Of a stretch of 64,000 bases of DNA, positions 41,964-50,105 are shown piece by piece. The position numbers and the translations under genes were made by a program. Positions within the stretch are counted from its first letter, which is position 1, and each line of letters starts with the position of its first letter. The stretch comes from Nocardia neocaledoniensis (lineage in GTDB: Bacteria > Actinomycetota > Actinomycetes > Mycobacteriales > Mycobacteriaceae). Location of the stretch: positions 124,001-188,000 of the forward strand of contig NZ_QGTL01000003.1 of assembly GCF_003182135.1 (NCBI RefSeq). The letters run 5' to 3'. The notes under the pieces were generated by a model that saw nothing but the letters and a program-made list of their open reading frames with translations, had not been told where the DNA came from and ran no database searches.

Positions 41964-43190
41964 CTACTTGCCGAGCAGACCCTTGGCGATGTGGGTCACC
42001 TGGATCTCGTTGCTGCCCGCGTAGATCATCAGCGACTTCGCGTCGCGCGCGAGCTGTTCCACCCGGTATTCGCTCATGTAGCCGTTGCCGCCGAACAACT
42101 GCACCGCCTCCATGGCCACCTCGGTGGCGGCCTCCGAGCAGTACAGCTTCATCGCCGACGCCTCGGCCAGGCTCGGCGGCTTGCCCGCCTTGCTGCGCTC
42201 GAGCACGTTGAACACCATGTTCTGCACGTTGATCCGGGCCACCTCCATCTTCGCCAGCTTGAGCTGGATCAGCTGGAAACGCCCGATCTCCTGTCCCCAC
42301 AGCGTGCGATTGCGCGCGTAGTCGACGCAGAGGCGGTGACACTCCTCGATGATGCCCAGCGCCATGAATCCCACGCCGATCCGCTCGGCGGTGAAACTCG
42401 CCCTGGCGCTTTCACGTCCGTCGCCGCCCTTGTGCTCCTCGGTCTCGCCGAGCAGCCGGTCCCGGCCGAGGCGGACGTTGTCGAAGAACAGTTCACCGGT
42501 CGGCGAGGAGTGCAGGCCCATCTTCTTGAACGGCTTGCCCTGGGTGAGCCCCTCCATGCCTTTGTCGAGCACGAAGGTGAGCACCTTGCGGTCACGCTTG
42601 TCGGCGCCGTCGCCCTCGTCGAGCTTGGCATAGACGATCATCACGTCCGCGCACGGGCCGTTGGTGATGAAGGTCTTCTGCCCGTTGAGAATGTAGTCCT
42701 CGCCATCGCGTTCGACGCGAGTCTTCATGCCGCCGAAGGCATCCGAACCGGAGTCGGGCTCGGTGATCGCCCACGAGGCCACCTTGCGCAACGTCACGAT
42801 GTCGGCCAGCCAGCGCTCCTTCTGCGCGAGCGTGCCCCGCGACATGATGGTGGTGGCGCCGAGCCCGATGCTCACGCCGAGCGCCGACACCAAACCCATG
42901 CAGACGCCGGACAATTCACTGATCAGCACCGCCATCATGGACTGCTGCCCGCCGAACGGCGATCCGGCACCGGACTTCTCGCCGGAACCCGCCGCCTCCT
43001 TGGCCAGCATCTTGGCGACAGCGTCCTCGCCCATGGCGTCGATCCCGAACTGGCTGAACAGTTTCCGCAGGATCGGGTACGGCAGCATCTCCCCGCTGTC
43101 GAGGGCGTCCAGGTGGGGGCGCACCTCCTTGTCGATGAAGGTGCGCACCGCGTCGCGGATCATCAGATCCGTCTCGGACCATTCGATCAT
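41964..43190 (-). CDS. Acyl-CoA dehydrogenase
   Basis: 408-residue flavoprotein of the acyl-CoA dehydrogenase family, last gene of a five-gene beta-oxidation operon; it introduces the 2,3-double bond. FAD/substrate segments are WAITEPDSGSDAFGGMKT (near residue 138), LFGGNGYMSEYRVEQLARD and IYAGSNEIQ. In the last motif the position of the catalytic Glu of medium-chain enzymes is Ala, so the base may lie elsewhere, as in isovaleryl-CoA dehydrogenase. A Gly/Ser-rich insert (GSGEKSGAGSPFGG) follows the N-terminal helices. ATG 43190 has GGGAGA upstream. Confidence 0.92.
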   Translation of the reverse strand: MIEWSETDLMIRDAVRTFIDKEVRPHLDALDSGEMLPYPILRKLFSQFGIDAMGEDAVAKMLAKEAAGSGEKSGAGSPFGGQQSMMAVLISELSGVCMGLVSALGVSIGLGATTIMSRGTLAQKERWLADIVTLRKVASWAITEPDSGSDAFGGMKTRVERDGEDYILNGQKTFITNGPCADVMIVYAKLDEGDGADKRDRKVLTFVLDKGMEGLTQGKPFKKMGLHSSPTGELFFDNVRLGRDRLLGETEEHKGGDGRESARASFTAERIGVGFMALGIIEECHRLCVDYARNRTLWGQEIGRFQLIQLKLAKMEVARINVQNMVFNVLERSKAGKPPSLAEASAMKLYCSEAATEVAMEAVQLFGGNGYMSEYRVEQLARDAKSLMIYAGSNEIQVTHIAKGLLGK

Positions 43191-43204
43191 GTCGTCTCCC
43201 GTGC

Positions 43205-44086
43205 TCAGGGCAGCCGCACGGCGATGTCGTCGATCGCCCACGGCCCTTCGGTCTCGATGGTCTTCACGTCGTGCCAGCCGGCCAGCTCGGAGATGGCGCC
43301 GCCCTGCACGGCGAACACCTTGCCGGTGATCGGGCACTTGTCGGAGGCCAGGTAGGCCACCAGCGGCGAGATGTTGGCGGGACTGAACGCGTCGAAGCCG
43401 CCGGATTCCTCGGCCGCGGCGGCCTCGGCGGCGAACATCTCCCCCATGCCGGGGGTGGCGAGGGTGAGCCGGGTGCGCGCGATCGGCGCGATCGCGTTGA
43501 CCCGCACGCCGTAACGACCCAGCTCCTCGGCCGCGACCAGGGTGAGCGCCGCGATGCCCGCCTTGGCCGCACCGTAGTTGGCCTGGCCCGCGTTGGGCAG
43601 GGTGACGCCCGAGGCCGAGGCCGTGTTAATGACGGCCGCGTTGGGCTGGTTGCCGGCCTTGCTCTGCGCCTTCCAGTAGGCGGCCGCGTGGTGCAGCACC
43701 GCGGCATGACCCTTGAGGTGCACGGCGATCACGGCGTCCCACTGGGTCTCGTCCATCGCGGCGACGAACACGTCGCGCAGGATGCCCGCGTTGTTCACGA
43801 CGATGTCGAGCCCGCCGAACTCCGCGACGGCCTGCTCGATCAGGGTGCGCGCGCCGTCCCAGGTCGCGATGTTGTCGGTGTTGGCGACCGCCTCGCCGCC
43901 CGCGGCGCGGATCTCGTCGACGACCTGCTGGGCGGGGCCCACGTCGGCGCCTTCGCCCGCGTTGCTGCCGCCCAGATCGTTGACCACGATCTTGGCGCCT
44001 TCGCGGGCGAACAGCAGCGCGTGCTCCCGTCCGATGCCGCGCCCGGCGCCGGTGATCACGGCGACCTTGCCTGCCAGGGAACTCAT
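43205..44086 (-). CDS. SDR family 3-hydroxyacyl-CoA/steroid dehydrogenase
   Basis: 293-residue short-chain dehydrogenase. Nucleotide motif TGAGRGIG (residues ~12-19), VVNNAGILRD near 97, catalytic Ser in NTASASGV, and Tyr/Lys in YGAAKAG. The C-terminal extension resembles the SDR half of peroxisomal multifunctional enzyme type 2 and mycobacterial Rv3548c-like proteins, which oxidise 3-hydroxyacyl-CoA. It sits between the hydratase and dehydrogenase genes (gaps 26 and 14 nt). ATG 44086 follows GGAG. Confidence 0.9.
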   Translation of the reverse strand: MSSLAGKVAVITGAGRGIGREHALLFAREGAKIVVNDLGGSNAGEGADVGPAQQVVDEIRAAGGEAVANTDNIATWDGARTLIEQAVAEFGGLDIVVNNAGILRDVFVAAMDETQWDAVIAVHLKGHAAVLHHAAAYWKAQSKAGNQPNAAVINTASASGVTLPNAGQANYGAAKAGIAALTLVAAEELGRYGVRVNAIAPIARTRLTLATPGMGEMFAAEAAAAEESGGFDAFSPANISPLVAYLASDKCPITGKVFAVQGGAISELAGWHDVKTIETEGPWAIDDIAVRLP

Positions 44087-44112
44087 GGATAGGACTCCTG
44101 TGTGTGAGTGGT

Positions 44113-44988
44113 TCAGTCGGCGATCACGGCGAGGCCGTCGCTGAGCACGACGTCCTCGCCGCGCACCGTCTCGAAGGCGTAGGTGGTGGCGCCGTCGGCG
44201 CTGGTGACGGGCCAGATCCGGGTCTGCAGATCGTCGCCGGGGAACACGAGCTTGGCGAAGCGCACCGCGAACCGTCGCAACCGGTGCACATCCGAGCCCG
44301 CGGTCGCGGTGAGCACGCCCCAGGAGGCCATCGCCATCGTGCACAGCCCGTGCGCGATGATGCCGGGCAGCCCGGCGTCCTTGGCGACCTGCTCGTCGAG
44401 GTGCAGCGGCACCGGGTCGCCGGAGGCGGGCGAGTACCGGAACGTCTGGTCGTCGTCGACGTGGTGCTCGACGACGGCGAACGGCGCCGTGGCCCTGAGG
44501 TTCTCGTCGAAACGATGCGCCGGAGCCTGCTCGCCCACCGACTTCCCCGCGTCGATGTTGCGGAAGAAGGCGGTCAGGTACTGCTCGTTCACCAGTTCGC
44601 CCGCCGCGTCGCGGCATTCGACCAGGATCGTGATGGTGGTCCCGGTGGACTTGCTCGTGTAGCCGACGGCCTTGGCTCGCGAGGTCAATTCCTCACCGGG
44701 CCGGATCGGCCGATGGAAGTGGAAGTCCTGCTCGCCGTGCACGACCCGGCCGAAGATGTCCATCGGCGCCACGTCGATGACGGGCATCATCATGGCCTCG
44801 AACACCGGCACGATCGCGAACACCGGCGGCGCGACGGCGCCCTCGCGGTGCGCCGGGATCGGGTCGTTGGTGGCCGCCGCGTACTCGCCGATCCGCTCGG
44901 CGGTGACGGCGAATTGCTCGGCGTCACTCCATTTCTCGAGGCCGGAGTCGTCGAACTCGACCGCCCGGCCCGCTGCCTGCGCTGTCAT
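44113..44988 (-). CDS. Double hot-dog MaoC-type enoyl-CoA hydratase
   Basis: 291-residue protein with an N-terminal FAS1-type dehydratase half and a C-terminal MaoC half. The hydratase-2 motif around residue 190 reads YSPASGDPVPLHLDEQ then IIAHGLCTMA: the catalytic Asp and His are present, but the usual Asn between them is Val. It probably hydrates 2-enoyl-CoA to the (R)-3-hydroxyacyl-CoA. It lies 9 nt after the SRPBCC gene and 26 nt before the SDR gene. Confidence 0.88.
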   Translation of the reverse strand: MTAQAAGRAVEFDDSGLEKWSDAEQFAVTAERIGEYAAATNDPIPAHREGAVAPPVFAIVPVFEAMMMPVIDVAPMDIFGRVVHGEQDFHFHRPIRPGEELTSRAKAVGYTSKSTGTTITILVECRDAAGELVNEQYLTAFFRNIDAGKSVGEQAPAHRFDENLRATAPFAVVEHHVDDDQTFRYSPASGDPVPLHLDEQVAKDAGLPGIIAHGLCTMAMASWGVLTATAGSDVHRLRRFAVRFAKLVFPGDDLQTRIWPVTSADGATTYAFETVRGEDVVLSDGLAVIAD

Positions 44989-44997
44989 CGGCGCGCC

Positions 44998-45432
44998 TTA
45001 CGCCGAGGCCAGCGCGTCGAGCTGGTCGAGGGACTTGTCCAGCTGGGTGTGACCGTCCTTCTCCACCGCCTTGCCCAGCGCGCCCTTGATCAGGGCGCCC
45101 TCGAAATCGCCGGAGACCACGATGGTGCTGCCGGTGCCGTCGGGCTGGATGTCGAAGGTGAATTCGGTACGCACACCGGCCATTCCGGCGCCGGTGAGCG
45201 TCAAACGGTTCGGCACCTCGACGGCCTTGACCGTCCACTCCATCTTGTTCGCCATGCCGAGCATGACGATCTTGGCGACCAGGCCGGCGCCCTCGGTGAG
45301 CACCGTCGGCGGTTCCTCCATGAACCGCTCGTGGATGGTGAACCACTTGTCCCAGGTCTGCGGGTCGGAGACGACCGCCCACAGGGCCTCGGGGCTCGCG
45401 GTGACGGACTTGGTGGCTTCGATGTGTCCCAT
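44998..45432 (-). CDS. SRPBCC (polyketide cyclase/START-like) protein
   Basis: 144-residue ligand-binding fold protein: N-terminal HIEATKSVTASPEALWAVVS, then W-rich PQTWDKWFTIHERF, strands up to residue 115 and a long C-terminal helix. SRPBCC proteins bind hydrophobic ligands; next to the thiolase it might carry or shield an acyl or sterol substrate, but that is inference. ATG 45432 was chosen over the longer frame because GGAG precedes it and homologues begin here. Confidence 0.82.
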   Translation of the reverse strand: MGHIEATKSVTASPEALWAVVSDPQTWDKWFTIHERFMEEPPTVLTEGAGLVAKIVMLGMANKMEWTVKAVEVPNRLTLTGAGMAGVRTEFTFDIQPDGTGSTIVVSGDFEGALIKGALGKAVEKDGHTQLDKSLDQLDALASA

Positions 45433-45449
45433 GTCGGTTCTCCTGTGGG

Positions 45450-46667
45450 TCAGCGCACGGCGCGCTGGTAGGCGGTGACCACGGCGGCGCCGCCGAGGCC
45501 GATGTTGTGCTGCAGTGCGGCGGTGACGTCGCCGACCTGGCGCTTGTCGGCGGTGCCGCGCAGCTGCCAGGTGAGCTCGGAGCACTGGGCGAGCCCGGTG
45601 GCGCCGAGTGGATGCCCCTTGGAGATCAGTCCGCCGGAGGGGTTGACGACCCACTTGCCGCCGTAGGTGGTCTGGCCCGCGTCGATCAGCTTCCCGGCCT
45701 CGCCCTCGCCACACAGCCCGAGCGCCTCGTAGAGCAGCAGTTCGTTGGCGGAGAAGCAGTCGTGCAGCTCGATCACCTGGAAGTCCTCGGCGCCGAGCCC
45801 GGCCTGGTCGTACACCAGCTGCGCCGCTTTGACATTCATGTCGTAGCCGATGAGGTTCTTGGCGGTGCCGTCGAAGGTCGAGGCGAAGTCGGTGGTCATC
45901 GCCTGCCCCACGATCTCGACCGCCTGCGCCGACAGATCGTGCCGGTCGACGAACGCCTCACTCGCCAGGATCACCGCGCCCGAACCGTCGGAGGTCGGCG
46001 AGCACTGCAGCTTGGTGAGCGGGTCGTAGATCATCCGCGAACCGAGGATGTCGTCGAGCGAATATTCGTCCTGGAACTGCGAATACGGGTTGTTCACCGA
46101 GTGCTTGTGGTTCTTGTGGCCGATCTTGGCGAAGTGCTCGGCGGTGGTGCCGTACTGCTTCATGTGCTCGCGGCCCGCCGCGCCGAACATCCACGGCGCC
46201 ACCGGGAACAGCACCTCGGAGATCTCGGCCAGGGCCAGCACGTGCTTACCCATCGGCTGCTCGCGGTCGTCCCAGGTGGAGGCCAGCGAGCCCGGCTGCA
46301 TCTTCTCGAAGCCCAGCGCCAGCGTGCACTCGGCCAGGCCACCCCGAATCGCCTGGGCCGCGAGGTAGAGCGCGGTCGAGCCGGTCGAACAGTTGTTGTT
46401 GACGTTGACGACCGGGATGCCTGTCATGCCCAGCTCGTAGACCGCGCGCTGACCGGACGTGGACTCGCCGTAGACGTAGCCCACGTAGGCCTGCTCGACC
46501 TCGCGGTAGTCGATGCCCGCATCGGCCAGCGCCTTGGTGCCCGACTCGCGGGCCATGTCCGGATAATCCCAGGCCCTGGTGGTTCCATCGGCCTCCTCGA
46601 CCTGCCTGCGGCCCGGCTTCTCGAACTTCGTCATCCCGACGCCGATCACATAGACCTTGTTCGCCAT
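45450..46667 (-). CDS. SCP-2-type thiolase (lipid-transfer protein family)
   Basis: 405-residue thiolase-fold protein of the sterol-carrier-protein X/Ltp class. Nucleophile Cys93 is in [10 protein letters not shown], and [17 protein letters not shown] holds the catalytic His. The C-terminal position that is Cys in classical thiolases is part of [11 protein letters not shown], as in SCP-2 thiolases acting on branched or sterol side-chain 3-ketoacyl-CoA. First gene of the operon; its promoter carries a palindrome. ATG 46667 follows GGGAG. Confidence 0.92.
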   Translation of the reverse strand: MANKVYVIGVGMTKFEKPGRRQVEEADGTTRAWDYPDMARESGTKALADAGIDYREVEQAYVGYVYGESTSGQRAVYELGMTGIPVVNVNNNCSTGSTALYLAAQAIRGGLAECTLALGFEKMQPGSLASTWDDREQPMGKHVLALAEISEVLFPVAPWMFGAAGREHMKQYGTTAEHFAKIGHKNHKHSVNNPYSQFQDEYSLDDILGSRMIYDPLTKLQCSPTSDGSGAVILASEAFVDRHDLSAQAVEIVGQAMTTDFASTFDGTAKNLIGYDMNVKAAQLVYDQAGLGAEDFQVIELHDCFSANELLLYEALGLCGEGEAGKLIDAGQTTYGGKWVVNPSGGLISKGHPLGATGLAQCSELTWQLRGTADKRQVGDVTAALQHNIGLGGAAVVTAYQRAVR

Positions 46668-46696
46668 CGATCTCCCATCCTCGCGCGTGGCCACAA

Positions 46697-46714
46697 ACAT
46701 ACAGCTCTGCATGT
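46697..46714. promoter_or_regulatory. Palindromic operator at the beta-oxidation operon promoter
   Basis: ACATACAG-CT-CTGCATGT is a palindrome with one mismatch per arm, 29 bp upstream of the thiolase start. The same half-site ACATACAG and CTG arm occur at 50081-50098 before a TetR gene, so both are probably bound by that TetR. Confidence 0.65.
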
Positions 46715-46859
46715 ATCTTCACAACGGTTTCGGTGACGCCGGTCACCATCGGGGTGCGTAACAGCGGCGTAACGGTTCGGAAAATTGCCGTCTACATCCA
46801 TCGAGGACCGTCGGTGAGTCGCACGAATTCGTGGGGCGAGCAGATGAGGGAGAGAGGCA

Positions 46860-48485
46860 ATGGCCGGAGCAGATACCGCCGCCAAAGAGACACTCGAGGA
46901 CTACACGCTGCGTTTCGCCCCGCGGAGCTACCGCAAATGGAGCCCGGCGGTGGTCGGCATCTCGGCGCTCGGCGGCATCGCGTATCTGGCCGATTTCGCC
47001 ATCGGCGCGAATATCGGTATCGCCCACGGCACCGGAAACGCGCTGATCGGGATCGGTATCTTCGCCGTCGTCGTGATGCTCACCGGCTTCCCGCTGGCCT
47101 ATTACGCGGCGCGCTACAACATCGATCTGGATTTGATAACGCGCGGCAGCGGATTCGGTTATTACGGCTCGGTGATCACCAATATCGTGTTCGCCTCGTT
47201 CACCTTCATCTTCTTCGCGCTCGAAGGTTCGATCATGGCGCAGGGCCTGGAATTGGGCCTCGGAATTCCGCTCTGGCTGGGTTATCTGGCCTCGACGGTG
47301 ATCATCTTCCCGCTGGTCATCTACGGCATGAACACGCTGGCCAAACTGCAGGTGTGGACCACTCCCCTGTGGCTGCTGCTGATGGTCGCGCCGTTCGGCT
47401 TTCTGCTGCTGCGCCATCCCGACTCGGTCGGCTCGTTCTTCGCCTACGGCGGCAAGGACGGCGCCGGGGTGAGCCTGTCGGGCGCGCTGCTGGCCGCCGG
47501 TGTGTGCCTGTCGCTGATCGCCCAGATCGCCGAGCAGATCGACTACCTGCGCTTCATGCCGCCGCGCACCCCCGAGAACCGCGCCAAGTGGTGGGGCTGG
47601 ATGCTGCTCGCCGGGCCGGGCTGGGTGATCTTCGGTGCCGCCAAGCAGGTCGTCGGCCTGTTCCTCGCCGTCTACCTGATCGCCAATCTGCCCGCCGCGC
47701 AGGGCATCGCGAACCAGCCGGTGCACCAGTTCCTGGAGATCTACCGCGACATGGTGCCGGGCTGGCTGGCCATGACGCTGGCCGTGGTGCTCGTGGTGAT
47801 CAGCCAGATCAAGATCAATGTCACCAACGCCTACTCGGGCTCGCTGGCCTGGACCAACTCCTACACCCGCGTCACCAAGACCTACCCGGGCCGGCTGGTG
47901 TTCCTGGTGGTCAACCTGGCCATCGCGCTGGTGCTGATGGAAGCCGACATGTTCGACTTCCTCAACAACATCCTCGGCTTCTACGCCAACTGCGGCATCG
48001 CCTGGATCGTCACCGTGGCCACCGACATCGCGGTCAACAAGTACCTGCTGAAGATCTCGCCGAAGGTCCCGGAGTTCCGGCGCGGCATGCTCTACGACTT
48101 CAACCCGGTGGGCCTGGTCGGCTTCGGGCTCTCGGCGGTGCTGTCGATCATGACCTTCTTCGGACTCTTCGGTGAGCTGCTGAAGCCGTACTCGCCGCTG
48201 GTCGCGGTGCTGGTGGCGTTCGTCGCCACCCCGCTCACCGCGGTCCTCACCAAGGGCAAGTACTACCTGCGCCGCGCCGACGACGGCATCGAACTGCCGA
48301 TGTTCGACGAGCACGGCAACCCGTCGGGCGACCTGCTGCCCTGCCACGTCACCGGGCTCGAGTTCGAGCGGCCCGACATGATCGCCTCCGCGGTGCCGGG
48401 GCCCGAGGGCGAGATCCAGTACATCAGCTCGCTGGCGCTGTCGACGGACCGCGAGGGCAAGCACCTGCTGCCGCGCCAGCACTGA
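46860..48485 (+). CDS. NCS1-type purine/cytosine permease family protein
   Basis: 541-residue transporter with about 12 predicted membrane helices, resembling the purine-cytosine permease (NCS1) family: YRKWSPAVVGISALGGIAYL begins the first helix and ITRGSGFGYYGS is a family-like loop. A ~55-residue hydrophilic C-terminal tail (from MFDEHGNPSGDLLPCHVTG) is unusual. The substrate could be a nucleobase, allantoin or related compound. ATG 46860 has GGGAGAG upstream. Divergent from the beta-oxidation operon; a GGTGAC-N4-GTCACC repeat lies at 46732-46747. Confidence 0.82.
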   Translation: MAGADTAAKETLEDYTLRFAPRSYRKWSPAVVGISALGGIAYLADFAIGANIGIAHGTGNALIGIGIFAVVVMLTGFPLAYYAARYNIDLDLITRGSGFGYYGSVITNIVFASFTFIFFALEGSIMAQGLELGLGIPLWLGYLASTVIIFPLVIYGMNTLAKLQVWTTPLWLLLMVAPFGFLLLRHPDSVGSFFAYGGKDGAGVSLSGALLAAGVCLSLIAQIAEQIDYLRFMPPRTPENRAKWWGWMLLAGPGWVIFGAAKQVVGLFLAVYLIANLPAAQGIANQPVHQFLEIYRDMVPGWLAMTLAVVLVVISQIKINVTNAYSGSLAWTNSYTRVTKTYPGRLVFLVVNLAIALVLMEADMFDFLNNILGFYANCGIAWIVTVATDIAVNKYLLKISPKVPEFRRGMLYDFNPVGLVGFGLSAVLSIMTFFGLFGELLKPYSPLVAVLVAFVATPLTAVLTKGKYYLRRADDGIELPMFDEHGNPSGDLLPCHVTGLEFERPDMIASAVPGPEGEIQYISSLALSTDREGKHLLPRQH

Positions 48486-48494
48486 CCGCGTGCG

Positions 48495-48539
48495 CGAAGG
48501 CCGTACCGGGCGAACACCTTTCGCCGGGTACGGCCTTCG
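48495..48539. terminator. Hairpin terminator after the permease gene
   Basis: A ~20-bp stem, CGAAGGCCGTACC...GGCGAA against its complement, with one mismatch and a short CACC-type loop, placed between convergent permease and SDR stops. Confidence 0.82.
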
Positions 48540-48545
48540 TCGTGC

Positions 48546-49295
48546 TCAGAGCAGCTTGCGGACCAGCGGCAGCGGCAGGGTGCGCAGGGCGAAGCCGATC
48601 GGGATCCAGGGCCAGTCCGGCACATAGGCCTTGGCGCGGCGCTTCTCGATGGCGGCGACCATGGCGCGCACGCCGGTCTCGGTGTCCACCATGAACTTCG
48701 GTTCGTGCTTGATGCGATCGTTCATCTCCGAGCGGATGTAGCCCGGGTAGATCACCGAGACATCAACGCCGGGAACGGCTTCGGCGCGCAGCCCCTCGGC
48801 GAGCGCGGCGACGCCCGCCTTGGTGGCGGCGTAGGTGGTGAGGGTCTTGGGCATGCCGCGCAGGCCGGAGATCGAGGAGATCATCACCAGGTGGCCGCGG
48901 CCTTGCGCGCGGAAGATCGACATCGCGGCCTCGGTCTGGGCCAGGGCGGCGAGGAAGTTCACCACCGCGGTCTCCCGGTTGGCGGCGTGCTTGCCGGTGC
49001 CCAGCGGTGCGCCCTTGCCGAGGCCGGCGTTGACGATCACCCGGTCGATGCCGCCGAACTCGGCGGCGAACGCGTCGAAGACGGTGAACACGGCGGCGTC
49101 ATCGGTAACGTCGAGCTGTTTCACCGCCACGACCCGCTCGGGGTGCGCGGCCAGGATCTCGGTGCGCAGCTCGTCGAGCCGTTCGGTGCGGCGCGCGCAC
49201 AGGCCGAGGTCATAGCCGAGTGCGGCGAACTGGCGGGCCATCTCGGCGCCCAGACCGGAGCTGGCGCCGGTGATCACGATGGTGCCCCGGCTCAC
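48546..49295 (-). CDS. SDR family oxidoreductase
   Basis: 249-residue classical short-chain dehydrogenase. TGASSGLG (residues ~9-16), VNAGLGKG, catalytic Ser in ISSISGLRG and Tyr/Lys in YAATKAG are intact, and a basic C-terminal end (WIPIGFALRTLPLPLVRKLL) may associate with membrane. Mycobacterial relatives act on lipid or mycolate precursors, but the substrate here is unknown. GTG 49295 is the start consistent with the nucleotide motif; no in-frame ATG lies near. Confidence 0.86.
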   Translation of the reverse strand: MSRGTIVITGASSGLGAEMARQFAALGYDLGLCARRTERLDELRTEILAAHPERVVAVKQLDVTDDAAVFTVFDAFAAEFGGIDRVIVNAGLGKGAPLGTGKHAANRETAVVNFLAALAQTEAAMSIFRAQGRGHLVMISSISGLRGMPKTLTTYAATKAGVAALAEGLRAEAVPGVDVSVIYPGYIRSEMNDRIKHEPKFMVDTETGVRAMVAAIEKRRAKAYVPDWPWIPIGFALRTLPLPLVRKLL

Positions 49296-49423
49296 GACGT
49301 CACCGCCGGTGCCGACGAGGGCTCGATGTGCGATTCCATGCGCTTCACGCTAGCCATCCGCCCCCACGGGCGGAACCGATCACCGCGAACGCGCTGGTGA
49401 TCACCGCGGTCCCCGGTTCGTGA

Positions 49424-50062
49424 TCAGCGCGGACCCGAGGCGATCACCGTGGCCGCGGCGGCACGCAGGTCGACCATGGCACGACGCCAGCGGCGGTGCG
49501 CGCGCTCCGGGTCGGGGACGACGAAATTGGCGACGAGGATGCCGCGGAGCGCGTCCATGGCGGTGTAGGTGAAGTCGCGGGCGCCCTTGCGGTGCAGGTC
49601 GTCCGGGATCAGTTCGGCGATGGCGCGCAGCACCGCCGTGTTGACCACGGGCTCGACCTCCTCCATCGCCGCGGCCAGCACCGGATCGGTGCGGCCCGCC
49701 ACCCACAGCTCCACCGTCGCGATGAACAGCGGACCCTGGTGCAGGTCCCAGAGGAACTCGAGCGCGGCGCCGACCGGGTCGTCGCCCACCCGCACCTGTG
49801 TCATCTCGCTCATGGCGGCCGCGACCCGGCGCTCGGCGAGGTGCTTGATCGCGGCGACCACGAGATCGTGCTTGGACCCGAAGTGGTGCACCTGGGCCCC
49901 GCGCGTGACGCCGGCCCGCTCGGCGACGCGCGGCGTGGTGGTGCCCGCGTAGCCGTATTCGACCAGGCAGTCGATGGTCGCGTCGAGCAGGCGGACGCGC
50001 ATCTCGCTGCTGCGCTGCTCCTGTGTCCGCCGCTGCGGTCTGTCGGCTGCGGTGCTGGTCAT
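49424..50062 (-). CDS. TetR family regulator, probable repressor of the beta-oxidation operon
   Basis: 212-residue TetR repressor. HTH segment TTPRVAERAGVTRGAQVHHF (residues ~42-61), then a ligand domain with LWDLHQGPLFIATVELWVAG. It lies downstream of glpD but has its own promoter with a near-perfect palindrome at 50074-50105 whose core matches one at the thiolase promoter. I infer that it represses both, released by a fatty acyl or sterol CoA. Confidence 0.86.
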   Translation of the reverse strand: MTSTAADRPQRRTQEQRSSEMRVRLLDATIDCLVEYGYAGTTTPRVAERAGVTRGAQVHHFGSKHDLVVAAIKHLAERRVAAAMSEMTQVRVGDDPVGAALEFLWDLHQGPLFIATVELWVAGRTDPVLAAAMEEVEPVVNTAVLRAIAELIPDDLHRKGARDFTYTAMDALRGILVANFVVPDPERAHRRWRRAMVDLRAAAATVIASGPR

Positions 50063-50073
50063 CGGCCGATCTT

Positions 50074-50105
50074 ACCGCTTACATACAGACCTGTTGGTAA
50101 GCGGT
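50074..50105. promoter_or_regulatory. Palindromic TetR operator upstream of the TetR gene
   Basis: ACCGCTTAC (50074-50082) and GTAAGCGGT (50097-50105) are perfect inverted arms; the interior ACATACAG-AC-CTGTTGGT repeats the arm symmetry with two mismatches. The site begins at the end of glpD and lies 12-43 bp before the TetR start codon. Confidence 0.75.

Noticed and set aside
46732..46772. GGTGAC-N4-GTCACC repeat and GCGTAAC direct repeat before the permease
   Set aside because: Short GC-rich repeats of this size are expected by chance; kept only as a remark in the permease entry.
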